NCBI GenBank assembly: GCA_030386875.1
Contig: CM059563.1
Span: 18,739,936-18,803,935 of the forward strand
Source of the DNA: Morinoia aosen
Taxonomy: Eukaryota; Arthropoda; Malacostraca; Amphipoda; Talitridae
Length of the DNA stretch: 64,000 nt
Direction: 5' to 3'
In this document: positions 13,110 through 23,982 of the stretch, one piece after another
Position numbering within the stretch: position 1 is the stretch's first letter
How the letters are laid out: the number at the start of each line of letters is the position of its first letter
Made by a program: the position numbers and the translations under genes
Notes under the pieces: model-generated
Seen by the model: only the letters and a program-made list of their open reading frames with translations
Told to the model about the DNA's origin: nothing
The model's database searches: none

Positions 13110-14450
13110 ATAGCAAATTCATAGAATTCCAAGAAAGGGAGAAAACGTAATTATACAATGTAAAAAATTCACTGCCTAAGATTCAACAACTTTAAAAACA
13201 TTTAACACTCAAAAATTTTAAGAGAGACGAAGAAAGATATATTAATGAATAAAGCATTTAAATTTTGGTATCTGGCGCTCGTCAAAGACGTCTGCGATTT
13301 CAGATGCAATCCACACACTGCAAGCGAAAAGTGAAGCGCCTTCTTGCGAAATGCCGACCAGATCGTACGCGTGAGAGCAGAACGCGGGGTTGTTGGAGCG
13401 CTCTCACGTTCCTAAAGCAACCTCAGCAATCCAATTCCTGAGGCTGTCAATTCGTCCTGTTCTTAGAATAATGTAAGATGAGCACAGGAAAATTAAACGG
13501 GAAATTATGCATTTTGATTCGCATGTTTTACAAATTATTCTGAGGAAATCATAGCCCCCATTCTAATGAAGAATTAAAGGTACCACGAGAAAACACCGAA
13601 CAGGTACGAAAAAATAATTATTGAAGTACTGATCCTAAACATCGGTATTCGTTACTATGGGCGAGTATGCTACAACTGGAATTAACTATTGGTGTTATTC
13701 AGACTTATGCAGTCCAGTAATTTCAAGTTCACTAATCACGTCATCGATTTTAATCTAAACTTATTTGACGGCCACGAGCAATTCTAAAACTTGGCTGACT
13801 CTACGATTCCACCGGAGGAATTATATTAGTGTAAGTGTGAATGGCACGCCATTCTGCATAGTGACCAATACCATAAAATTATTGACATAAATAATATATA
13901 TATAAGCACTAAATCAAAGCGATTTCACTTTTGAGCAAACAAAAGTAAATCTTAGAATCCTACCCACCAACGCCGCATATGATACATCAGTAAACGAACC
14001 AATGCTAGGCTTCGTTTCTGAGTCAGAAGATGGGATAGAAAGACCACTAATTACAATATCAAATGTTAATCTCTCTAAAACGTTGACTGTGCATTAGTAT
14101 ATTTATGTACCACTAATGCTCATTTACATACCTGTATCAATGAATAGCATTTCTATTATTTCACTAATTTTATTCAAATTAGACTATGGCCTACAAGTTA
14201 AAACGTTATCGCCCAGTTATATTTTTCCCGCTTCATAGAAAGGATGAAAATGTAATCAAGCAGTAAAAACGGGCTTTTCAAATCTGCTATTTCCAACCTA
14301 ACCAAACCGACCGTAGCAACCGCGCAAACGTAGTTAGCTTGAAAAAAAAATCATTTAAAATATTTAATTCATACATACCCTCTTGAAAGCCAAGAAAAAA
14401 AACTTCAAGGAGCGAGTCCAATTAAAATCAACATAATACAGTAAAGAATA
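13110..14450. other. Stretch without recognisable gene
   Basis: It contains a short block (AATCTTAG…CTACCCACCAACGC near 13950) also present at about 2673. No coding signal. Confidence 0.5.
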
Positions 14451-14623
14451 AATTAGAATACGTGCTTATATTGCGTGTTCTCCGGTGCCTTCAACTCCCA
14501 CACATCATTAGCTCTCCTACAACAAGAGCTAAATTGGCCTCCCTGTACCTGACAGACATCATGAGACACCCAACACAGAGATCCTGGCGTCTCTGCAGCA
14601 GACAACACGTGGAGCCCTGTAAC

Positions 14624-16317
14624 CAGGGTTGGCACATAAAAAACCCACCCAAAAAAACCCACCCAAAAAAGCCCAAAAAAACCCACATTAAAAAACCCAC
14701 TAAATAGTGGGTTTTTTTGGGCTTTTTTGGGTTTTATTGGTGCTATTTGAATTTCACTTGTTTTCAAGCTTATAGAATCAAAATGAGCTAAATATTTATA
14801 TTGTCAAAATTTTGTCCAAGGCATTTGCATGACTATGACAATAAATAGTGAAAAAATACCACTATAAAAATAAAATAAGAAAAACCCTAATCACAAAAAA
14901 AACTCGAGGGGCTAGTATATTTCCAGGAGTTCCATTTCCAAAGTAAAAAACAAAAACTAAGAAACAAATGCAGTTTGACAATTTGGGAGTAAAGAGACTT
15001 CTGAATTCTTCCTCTGTCTTCTAGACTAGACTGCTACTACAGTACTACTTTATTTCTCTTTCTACATCCACTGTCATTTTATCGTTGTCACCCACATCTT
15101 GATCATTTCTGAGGTGGCAATATAATGAGACCGATTTCTGTGCGCGTTCTGATCCTAATCTATTTCTCAATTTATTCCGCACAATTCCAAATGTTTAGAA
15201 AATTCTCTCAACGAATCCTGAACTTGCGAAGAAAGAATGAAGATTGCTTATAAACTTGCAGAAACCCTCTGCCAGTGTTTTTTTAAGAATCTGCATTTTC
15301 TGCTGTTTCATGTCTTGAATATCCCACCATCAACGAGGAGTCGTTGTCTTAGTGATATTCATGTTGAACATGTGTTTTGGGAAGATGTTGGAGTCCTTCA
15401 ATTTATACAAACAAATCGCACCGATCAACTCCGGATTGTACTCAGCCAACCACTCTTCAATATCTGTCTCCTTTGAGAGCTTTGCCGGAAATAAGTCTAA
15501 CAATTATAGTCAGATGGGGCAAGACACGACCGCAGCCATCATGGGGTAAGAAAGTAAATAAACGACTGGCCTATGGTGAGCATTCAAGCTGCACTGGAAC
15601 AAATTTGACGATCGAATCTGTTAGAGCATTTATTTCTAATCATTTTGGTGTTTGTTGCTATCCTGAACTGCAAAAAGCAATTCTTTTGACAAATTTAAAA
15701 AAAAAAATTTGGCATGTCACTACATGTTGTAACATGTAACAGTGTGGTTGACTGACTTGGCTTGCGCTGCTAAGCCCTCCAGCTCACACAATACACATGT
15801 TAAATTGTTAATAGCATGACTGTTAAGTGATGTGCAGCTGTCTTGCTTCAAGTTGCTTGTGGTGGTTACTTATGATCTGCATAGTGCTTCCCTCTCACAC
15901 GACTTGCGTGACTCTGTCTTCTGCTAAAACAACTTACAATGAATTGACAAGCATAGCGATTCTCTTTGCACATCTTATATCTTCACAGACTGCACAGCTA
16001 TGTCCCTATGCATATGGTAATTGTGATGGACAAACTTAATTCATATATTGTTCATAGAATGTAATAATTCATATCATGATGTAATATAATGTTGGAAATA
16101 AAGTAATCTAATAACAATATAAACTCAATAAGTGTATATAAATCTGGAAAAGAGGCACTGGAGCTATGTGAATAACTCTTTTAAACAAAAAAAGGTATTA
16201 CAAAAAACCCAATAAAGCCCAAAAAAACCCAATAAAACCCAAAAAAACCCAATTTAACCCAAAAAAACCCATGTGGGTTGGGTTTTTTTAAAAAACCCAG
16301 GGTTTTTTCCATCCCTG
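14624..16317 (-). mobile_element. hAT element, 1.7 kb, internally decayed
   Basis: An exact 8 bp target duplication, CCTGTAAC, lies at 14616-14623 and 16318-16325. The terminal inverted repeats begin CAGGGTTGG (left) and, read inward from the right, CAGGGATGG; both are hAT-like. Each end is followed by a block of AAAACCC / GGGTTTT subterminal repeats (14635-14745 and 16196-16305) that can fold on themselves. The core holds minus-strand fragments of a transposase. The perfect duplication points to a fairly recent insertion of an element that was already non-autonomous. Confidence 0.9.
15330..15800 (-). pseudogene. hAT transposase fragment
   Basis: On the minus strand, CVLCELEGLAAQAKSVNHTV and then TCYN has the spacing of a BED-type zinc finger (C-x2-C … H … C). 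Further on a clean stretch reads LFPAKLSKETDIEEWLAEYN and then PELIGAICLYKLKDSNIFPK. Stops and frame changes separate the pieces, and the catalytic core is missing. The assignment to hAT rests mainly on the flanking termini and target duplication. Confidence 0.55.
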
Positions 16318-16697
16318 CCTGTAACTGTGAAACCGCAAGCCAAGAATTTACCGTAGACGCATACTGTATTACAGCCACAATGATCAGAGCTCAAACAAAA
16401 CCAAAACATGGGACCCTATAGTTTCTTCGTGGCTGTATCACCATAAAAGAGTATCCTGAGCCAAATACGACTGTAAAATGTATGTATGTCGTAAATTTAT
16501 AAAATGTGTGACGTGACGCATAAATGAAACCACAAAGTGCATCCGATGGAACCAATAAATGCATGCTGTAACACCATAAAATAAAATATTATAAACGCAT
16601 CCGGTAACGAAATACAACACGTCAGCATTTCATAGAGTCAATCTCCTACTACCACTAGATTTTTTCGCCGGAATATTACCGTTGAGGCAGAGAACAT

Positions 16698-16905
16698 AAT
16701 AAGTTAGTTTCAGCCTCCCTTACCACTGTGACAAAAACCAGCAATCGTATTATATCATCGTTACCAAGATGGGACTTGGCCATACTTCATGGTCAGGCGA
16801 TGGAGTGAAAAAATTAGAGTTGGTTTAAAAATGGTAAATGGTTCAAGAGAAGTAAAGATGAAATACTTAAGTTCTAGGAATGTCAACTCAAGACCTTGAA
16901 GTGAT
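16698..16905 (+). repeat. RepA fragment, strongly diverged
   Basis: The first 25 bases (AAGTTAGTTTCAGCCTCCCT, TACCAC) match the family well. The remainder only loosely resembles it. Confidence 0.5.
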
Positions 16906-16909
16906 TCGT

Positions 16910-19900
16910 ACGTAAAAGTGAATGGCTAGAAGATTTCTAACATGCAGTGAAAGGCACCCAAGAGTACGACAATTCGCAGCTTGTATAGAAAATTCACACC
17001 GTCTAAGAGCAGTCTGAAACCAGTCCAAATTTCAAAAATCAACAACCAGGTAAGAAACTTGAAAGGCAACTACTCGATCACAGAAAGCGATTAAGATTTG
17101 AAACGTTTAGAGCCCACCTAATCGACAAACCAGATAAATCTGTGTGAAATGTTCTAGTAAAAATAGTTAGAAAATGAACGACGCATCACACGATTAAAAC
17201 GTCAGTAGTTGCCGACTCGTGCATCAACGTACATCACCTAAACACAGGTGCAGGCGCAGACCAGAGAAGAATGTTTACAGAACTAATTTAGCATAACAGC
17301 TCAGTAAGACGCGGGTGACAGCTCAACGACCAGAGCTTTAACCAAAGCTTCAACAGAAAGTCACTTGCGAGCGTAGAGTCTAGCCTACGAGCTTTGTAAG
17401 GCCACTTAAAACTATAAGTTAGCGCAATAATACATGTTAGTTAGTTCATTCACCAGAGCAGTGAATGATTTTCCGTTTTACTTACGTAAGTTTCTTTTCC
17501 GATTAAACAATTTAAATAAATCGCGAAATTATGCGATATACACCTCGTTTCTACATCAGTTTCGATGCCATAGACTTGAAGTTTTCTTCGCAATTTTAAA
17601 AAAGAAAGCAATTTTAAAATAGGTACGGCCGGCGGGTATATTTATCCATGGTAATACAACATACTAAACATAAATCCTGTCAGTTAATCAGATAAATGAT
17701 TAAATTTAATACTTCCAATGTATATTTTCTTCCTTGCACCTTTTTCGTTCATTTCGTTCAACAAAAATTGTCCCAAGAAGAGTAAAAAATACTTGTCCGT
17801 AATTTTTATATTTTACCTTATTTGGCTTCAAATTTGAATATCAGAACGTCACGAAACAAAGGGAATACCATGCGACATTTGATTTTGTTCTCGTCACGAA
17901 AGCACTAGACGATATCATGAAGGTAGTAGTGCTACATCTGTGAGTTCACTGTAGATTTCAGTAATCTAATTCTTTAATGGTAAATTAAAAATTGATGGAA
18001 AATAAAGTTTATCTTCAAAAGTAATTAAATTATTGAAATTGAAAGTCAAATTCTTCAGTTAAGAAACTTGCAGAAAGTCACTTGCAAGTAACACAGAATT
18101 TTTCCGAGGTTTAACTGTGGCTCCAGCTTTTTACATGCTCTTTCTTGAACCTGTAAGGAAATTAACCAAAGACCGAATCGGAAAGGATTCGCGAGAATGA
18201 ATACAGATCGTTTGAGTTGCTTTGTAAGCGATGCGGTCAATTTACACCAGTGATCGAGGTCGCTGCGTCTAGCATGAAAAATTACGTACGACTAGCAGAA
18301 TGAACTGTCCACCTTCAATAAAGTTGATTCATAAGATACGGTACAATTGTTTCTTGGATTTCGATAATATAATAGCCGTGTCGATGGCTCCAGCGAAATG
18401 GAAAAAGCACATAACTGGCACGTCGGCTTAACGATTATACATACAATGGTACTCTATGCTCGTAACATTTATACTATAATACTAACATATGGACCATAAG
18501 TTTCTGTGAGACATGGTTCAGACCTGATGCATGGCCATCATTCTTCACTAACGTAAACTGTGAATTGAGGAAAACTAATTAGCACAAGTTCACATCTAAC
18601 AAGCTTTTTTGTTTAGAGACGTCACATGATTCATAAATCAGTTCATTCCAGTTAAGTCCTATGCTCGCCTTGAAAGTGACTGAACTGCTTCACAGCATCA
18701 CAATGAGGGCCGTCACTGTGAAAGCAAACGAGTGATAGATTCAACACGTGTGATGAGAACATGAACTTTGGAGTAGGAAAAGAAACGTCCTGGATCGCTC
18801 CAATTTACAATTACGTTTTTAGCTTGTAAATTGAGTAAGAGAGTTGCCCCGTAACCTCGCTTACGCACCTTTGCGTTTTCCCAATTACCAGAGCAGCCAG
18901 CTACTCAAATGTACAGCGCTGTTTGAAACCTGGAAATTCTTCGTCCCAAGTGTAACGCTTCGTGTTTAGATCAGGGAGAAGACGTCGTGTCACGATAGCG
19001 CGGCGGGTTCTATTTATTTATGTTACGCACGAGAAAATTACACTCCAAATTGGTGATTAGTAGAATGTTAACGCAAAGCTGACTGACGAGGTCGATTACG
19101 CAACACATTCAGTCTTCCAACACATTTAGGCTATGCCTAAATAATTTTTCAAATTTTTCTAAAATCTTTTCTGCCTAGGAATGGGTGTTCAAGCGAAAGC
19201 TATAATTTCAACTTCTATATCCCTATACTGTTGTGTTGCTACATTTTCATTATAATTTATTTACGCTCGAATTGTTGAAAATTAATATTTTCAAACAACT
19301 TAATTTGAACGACTATGTATTCTTATTAGGCCATCGAGATAACTCGTTTACTTTGGACTGGAAAAGATCGACCCAAATTTATGGAAAGCTATAATTGTTA
19401 GTCATATGGTAGAAATCCTGAACTCGAAAAATTAATCTAAACCAAGTTCTCTGTGTGCGAGTACATGACACATTATATAGTAATTCATAATTATTTGATC
19501 TCTAGATGGCGTAGGCCTACCCATAGCCTACCTAGTTATCCAAGCATTAAGGTTTTATAATATTCAAGTTTAAAGCTAGAAAAATATAGGTAGATACTGC
19601 AGTAGTTGAATAAAAAAAACAGGTTTAGCACCAAATGAACGATGTCATTAGTTACGAAATACATTAGACGCACTCACAGGATTTATTTCTTAGTAAATCC
19701 GTCACAGGGTTATGGATGATGTGCGGCTTGCTTATCAACTGAAACTTCTATTCAATGACCTTGCAAGTCTTTTCATATTATGATCAGCCCAGTGCGTACA
19801 GTGAAATGTAGGTGAGAAAATTTTTCTGCTCAATCTTCAACTTAAAAAACGAAATAACTTTTACTTAAAAATTACCGCAGAGAACATGGCATTTACCTCA

Positions 19901-20825
19901 AGTGACCCAGTTGGATTTGAAGGAAGCTTCTATTGTTGCCTGACTCTGGTTAGAATTTGCCCGCCCAAATACCGTTGAAATTACCAAGCGGGTACCCAAC
20001 TCCGGGTTTTCAGTTAAAATCCGTTAGTTAGCCTAGCTTCGCGAAAAAATACCACAGACCACATCCACTGTTTTACTGAAATGAATACGCATTTTTTGCC
20101 AATTTAAATTGTAATGAATCGTGGAAACATAACGTACACTGAGCACAAACAAATTCCAGGCATCGCCACAACGCGCGGGCTACTCAGTGCAACCAACCTC
20201 ACCAACGCCAGAACTTGAACTAACGTAAACTGAATTTCTGAAGCCGAGACACCCGTGCTACGCCGATTGCCGGAACAACGACGCCAAGTTTTCCAACGGA
20301 CAACTCGTAGCAGCTGGAGGTCGCAGGTGTGTTTGTTGTCTTGGTGTTCCAAACAAATCTACTCATTTCACGGACGCTGCCAAGTTATTGAACGATTCGT
20401 TTGTGTTTCCGTACCCATACATAGTATTTTGTTATATGCAGTTAACCATATATAAAGCTAGATATAGAAATCCATGCACATAAAAGATATATAAATATGA
20501 AAATCAATGAAGAATTCCGGATTCTCTCTCCTGCGCCTTCTCATCTCTTTAGAATCCAAAGTTATGAGATTTTCTGGGAGATACCTTGAACGTTCATTGC
20601 CTTTCTAGCTGTGAATGTGACAAGAAAAATTTAGGACATTTGTCTGATTGCTGAAAGGTTCTAGAAGAAATGATCTGTCCTTGAAATATGCACTTAGGTG
20701 TCACTTCGTTCCCATTTTGGATTTGAGTAAGTCATAGAAAAATTGACGAATCATTTGTTTTTCAATATGTGCCTGTGCCGAATAATCACGGGTTAACCTA
20801 ATCACGTTAATAGGCACCTTATTTC
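16910..20825. other. Stretch without recognisable gene
   Basis: Four kilobases with only short chance ORFs on both strands. No terminal inverted repeats, tRNA boxes or transposase motifs were noticed. Confidence 0.55.
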
Positions 20826-20827
20826 TT

Positions 20828-20960
20828 AATAATGACAATCGTGATCAAGTTGCCGTGTGAAGAGTTTTTGGTTCGAAGCCCTGCAGAACCAGGCGTTTCT
20901 TCCCCGTTGGGAAACGAAGAGAATAAGCCACACAACTCGCCTTCCTTTCTTAGAGTTCGA
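20828..20960 (+). mobile_element. Diverged copy of the same SINE family
   Basis: A weak A box (TGATCAAGTTG) is followed about 33 bases later by a B box, GGTTCGAAGCC (20870-20880). It is then followed by CTTCCCCGTTGGGAAACGAA, which matches the SINE body at 63230 (TTTCCCCGTTGGGTATAAGG). The 3' end is unclear. Confidence 0.5.
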
Positions 20961-21195
20961 AAAGAATATCGGCTCGACCAGAGGTAGCCGTCAGTGTCAG
21001 TTCTAAGGCATTCGAAAACGCAACGTACAAGATAAATTATATTAAATTGATTGGATACACATTCTACTCAAACACTGATTAAAAGGAGAAAAATCCTATC
21101 ATCCGCTTAAATGGTCAGAGCGTTGAAATGCCAGACGTTGTATCGTATCGCCATAAAGAAGCACTCGTAACATAATGCAATAAGCCATTTGTCTC

Positions 21196-21315
21196 TATCG
21201 CTATATATCTATATCTATCTACAAATACATAAAAATACACATACATTTACGCACACATATATATGCATTCATGTATCTATATATATTTATACATATATAG
21301 ATATATATATATATT
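21196..21315. repeat. TA/TATC microsatellite region
   Basis: A long run of ATAT, ATCT and ACAT units (for example TATAGATATATATATATATT at its right end). It abuts the possible SINE fragment at 21290. Confidence 0.8.
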
Positions 21316-21505
21316 GCCCGAAAGCATGTTGAAACGCATTAAATGTGAACCCTCCCAAATCACGCGTTGACATGCAACTTGAACTCGCACTTAACACAGG
21401 AAGTTTGGCTCCTCGGCCACATGACAGGCTGAAAGCTTTAAAACCTATTCCTTCCTGCATGCACGAGCTCAACTGTGTCATGCGAGGATTCGAAACCACG
21501 GGGTG
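21290..21505 (-). mobile_element. Possible SINE fragment ending in TA microsatellite
   Basis: The minus strand has a B-box-like GGTTTCGAATCC (about 21487-21498) and ends, about 190 bases on, in a TATATA microsatellite. No A box is recognisable upstream, so it would be 5' truncated or decayed. It differs from the SINE at 63151. Confidence 0.3.
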
Positions 21506-22174
21506 ACACGAACAACTGTTTTTCTAGGTTGCATATTGATATTTTGAAACATATCAATGATATGAAATAAAAATAAGCAACTTTTTATGGTTTTACACGA
21601 AGACTTATTTGACTCGAACAACATCGACACGTGACATTGTTGCGTCACGTTGCATCCTATAGCGCTTTTCGTGGCCTTAATTTATCAATGCATCTCGCAT
21701 AAAAAATCATCCGAGGTCACTAAGGAAGATATCATTTTGACAAAACTGTAGGATAAGCTCGAAAACTGTTCTAAGTTTTCTTAATCTGGTAACTGTCATT
21801 ACAGTGTATGGTATGCAAGGCACACTGTCGTTTCGGTAACAGTATTCTGTTGTTTAACTGAACTAATATGTGAACAGTGACCGCTCATACGTAAAAATGC
21901 TATGCGTCTACTTCCAAGTTGAAATTGTCTTTTATCAGCTGTTGTTCAAATTTTCTTTCGTAAGAATTTATTGAAATAAGGGGTCTTTCATATTTTCGAA
22001 AATGTAATTTTTTTGGTGCTCCGATGGCAGCGTCATCATTATTATATTACAGAGTTAAATACTAGGATGTCATAACGAAGGCGATCTTAAGAAAGAGAAG
22101 AAAATATATGATTGACATCGGCTCCACAAATTAGGGAATCTATTCTCACAAGATACCCTGAGCATAGAAATAGC

Positions 22175-22376
22175 CAGTAGTGCAGCCAGGAGGAGTCACG
22201 GAGGCCATACACCCCCCATCCCCCTTCCGAAATGTTGAGCTGGGGGCCAGTGTCAGTCGCCGTTTTAAGTAAACTAAAAGAATGATAATAGTGCTGATAA
22301 TTAAAGCCTGCCTCACTCGATATTATTTGTCGGGGATCTTGGCCTCCCCCGAAATTTTCGGCTGACTGCGCCACTG
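22175..22376. mobile_element. 202 bp hAT-type MITE
   Basis: An exact 8 bp target duplication, GAAATAGC, lies at 22167-22174 and 22377-22384. The termini are CAGTAGTGCAGCCAG and, inverted, CAGTGGCGCAGTCAG. There is no coding capacity beyond chance. The CAGTGGCGNAGCCAG terminus is common among hAT-derived elements. Confidence 0.9.
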
Positions 22377-22911
22377 GAAATAGCAGGTTAGGAAGAAATT
22401 TTCAGAAGAAAAAAACGTACAATCAACGGCGAAGGGGTAAAAACTAAAAGAAGCACAACACAGTTGTCCCAAAAGCCTATCTGTACAATATGATGTAACC
22501 CTACAGTACCTCCCCTGGAAGGTACTACGTCACAACACAAACAGAATGTGACTTTACAGTGTACGTAGAGTCACAATCCTATTAATAGTAAAAGAGTAAC
22601 GGAAAAGAAAGAAATTCGTCCGCCTTTAAGCACTCCCAAGTGTATACTGAACTATATTTGTTAGAATTCGGGGTGACTCCTGCAAATGATAATAAAATAT
22701 AGGTATTATCTTCACCCAGACATCTTGCAGTGAATGTTCAGACCAGTCATCAATCATCTCGTAGATGTTTGAACTCTATTTACTAAAGTATGCCACAAAA
22801 ATGAAAGGGCACTATTCCAAAACTTCACAAATATATGGACCAAAAGACTCAAGTAATGAGGGTTACTCAACGAATGTCAAAACATGAACGTACTCGTACG
22901 TCCCACAAAAC

Positions 22912-23660
22912 ATACAGTGAGATGCAAATTAATACAACACGTTGATTAAATCGCCAGATTCCACGTTACTAAACCCCATACAATTATGAAAATTGGACTA
23001 TGTATAATTAATAGTATAAAAGGTTAATAACATACCTAAAACCTACAAATATTCAATATAAAAAATATATAGGAACATGTATATTAAATACGTGAACTAA
23101 AGTCTACAAAACATCTAAAGATATGCATACATTAATACTTCGTTGCATAACCATCATTATTAATTAAGGCTTCAAGACGTTTAGAGTAGTTCTCTACCAG
23201 CCTTTTAAAATTTCCTGGTGTAATCTGAATGTTCCCATTTTACAATGCGAATTTCTTTGGGTTCAGTGATGTCATTGGGACCTCTTCTGAGTCCTCAATT
23301 TCAATTCCCTGCACAAAATTTCAACCGGCTTCATGTCCGGGGATCGACTTCGCATTCTAAAATGTTTATCTTCTTCATCCTCAACCATTCCTCGGTTTCG
23401 TTTGCAGTATGCTTTGAATCGTTGTCTCGTTGGAAGGTCCATCCACGTTTCTATTTAAACAAACGAGCTGAGGGTAGGAATTGCTTTTCCAATATTTCAC
23501 GATATTTCCTGCGAGAATTTTAATGTATAATATCGAGGAAAAAGACGGGTATAGTAAACTTTTGTTCGTGTATTTATTACACATGTTCCTATAAAATTTT
23601 ATAGTAAATATTTTTATGTTTTACATGTACTATTAACCTTTTATAGCATTGTTTGTAATG
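22912..23660 (-). mobile_element. Degraded Tc1/mariner-like element
   Basis: The left end TACAGTGAGATGCAAATTAA resembles Tc1-family termini. A long inverted repeat pairs about 22985-23090 with about 23555-23650 (both contain TATAAAAGGTTAATA and TATAGGAACATGT). Between them, on the minus strand, are pieces of a transposase C-terminus in shifting frames: [20 protein letters not shown] (with the DND of the DDE triad) and VENYSKRLEALINNDGYATKY before a stop at 23134-23132. Frameshifts and stops show that it is dead. The right end is lost just before the RepA fragment at 23668. Confidence 0.8.
23132..23575 (-). pseudogene. Tc1-like transposase remnant (C-terminal half)
   Basis: Minus-strand reading gives [20 protein letters not shown] followed by [14 protein letters not shown], where Tc1 proteins have 'WPSQSPDLNPIE'. 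After further frame changes it gives NYSKRLEALINNDGYATKY, the classic Tc1 C-terminal motif. The N-terminal DNA-binding half is absent. Catalytic residues are incomplete, so no active enzyme is expected. Confidence 0.78.
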
Positions 23661-23667
23661 AATTATT

Positions 23668-23700
23668 CATAAATTGGTTTCAGCCTTCCTTCACAACAAC
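23668..23700 (+). repeat. RepA, 5' fragment of the copy split by the I-type element
   Basis: TTGGTTTCAGCCTTCC runs into the target duplication CTTCACAACAAC. Its continuation is at 30369. Confidence 0.85.
23689..23700. repeat. Target-site duplication, left copy (CTTCACAACAAC)
   Basis: Identical to 30369-30380 on the other side of the I-type element. It lies within the RepA motif 'CAGCCTCCCTAACCACAACAAAGATG', whose halves are found outside each duplication. Confidence 0.93.
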
Positions 23701-23982
23701 ATTATTATTATTATTATTATTTTCAGGTTTTCCCGCCGCTTTCGATACTTTGACGAAATCACAGCGCAATTTGGTAGCATTGTTGCATTTGGGTCTTATA
23801 ATGGACAGTTTCGGAGGGTGAGAGTCATCTCAGCCCCGTTTCAGTGCCGTGGTGTGTCAGCTTGGTCTGACGGAGGAGCGACGGTGTTTCTAATCGCGGG
23901 CATCCGCGCTGGCGTTGGTTTGGGCCCCATATGAGGCGGAAAAGGTTTTCTTTCTAGAGGTTACTTATTTTCAGTTGGTGAG

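Noticed and set aside
23674-23934. 86-codon plus-strand ORF across the ATT run
   Set aside because: The ATT run is the tail of the retrotransposon inserted on the other strand; the ORF joins RepA and element 3' UTR by chance.
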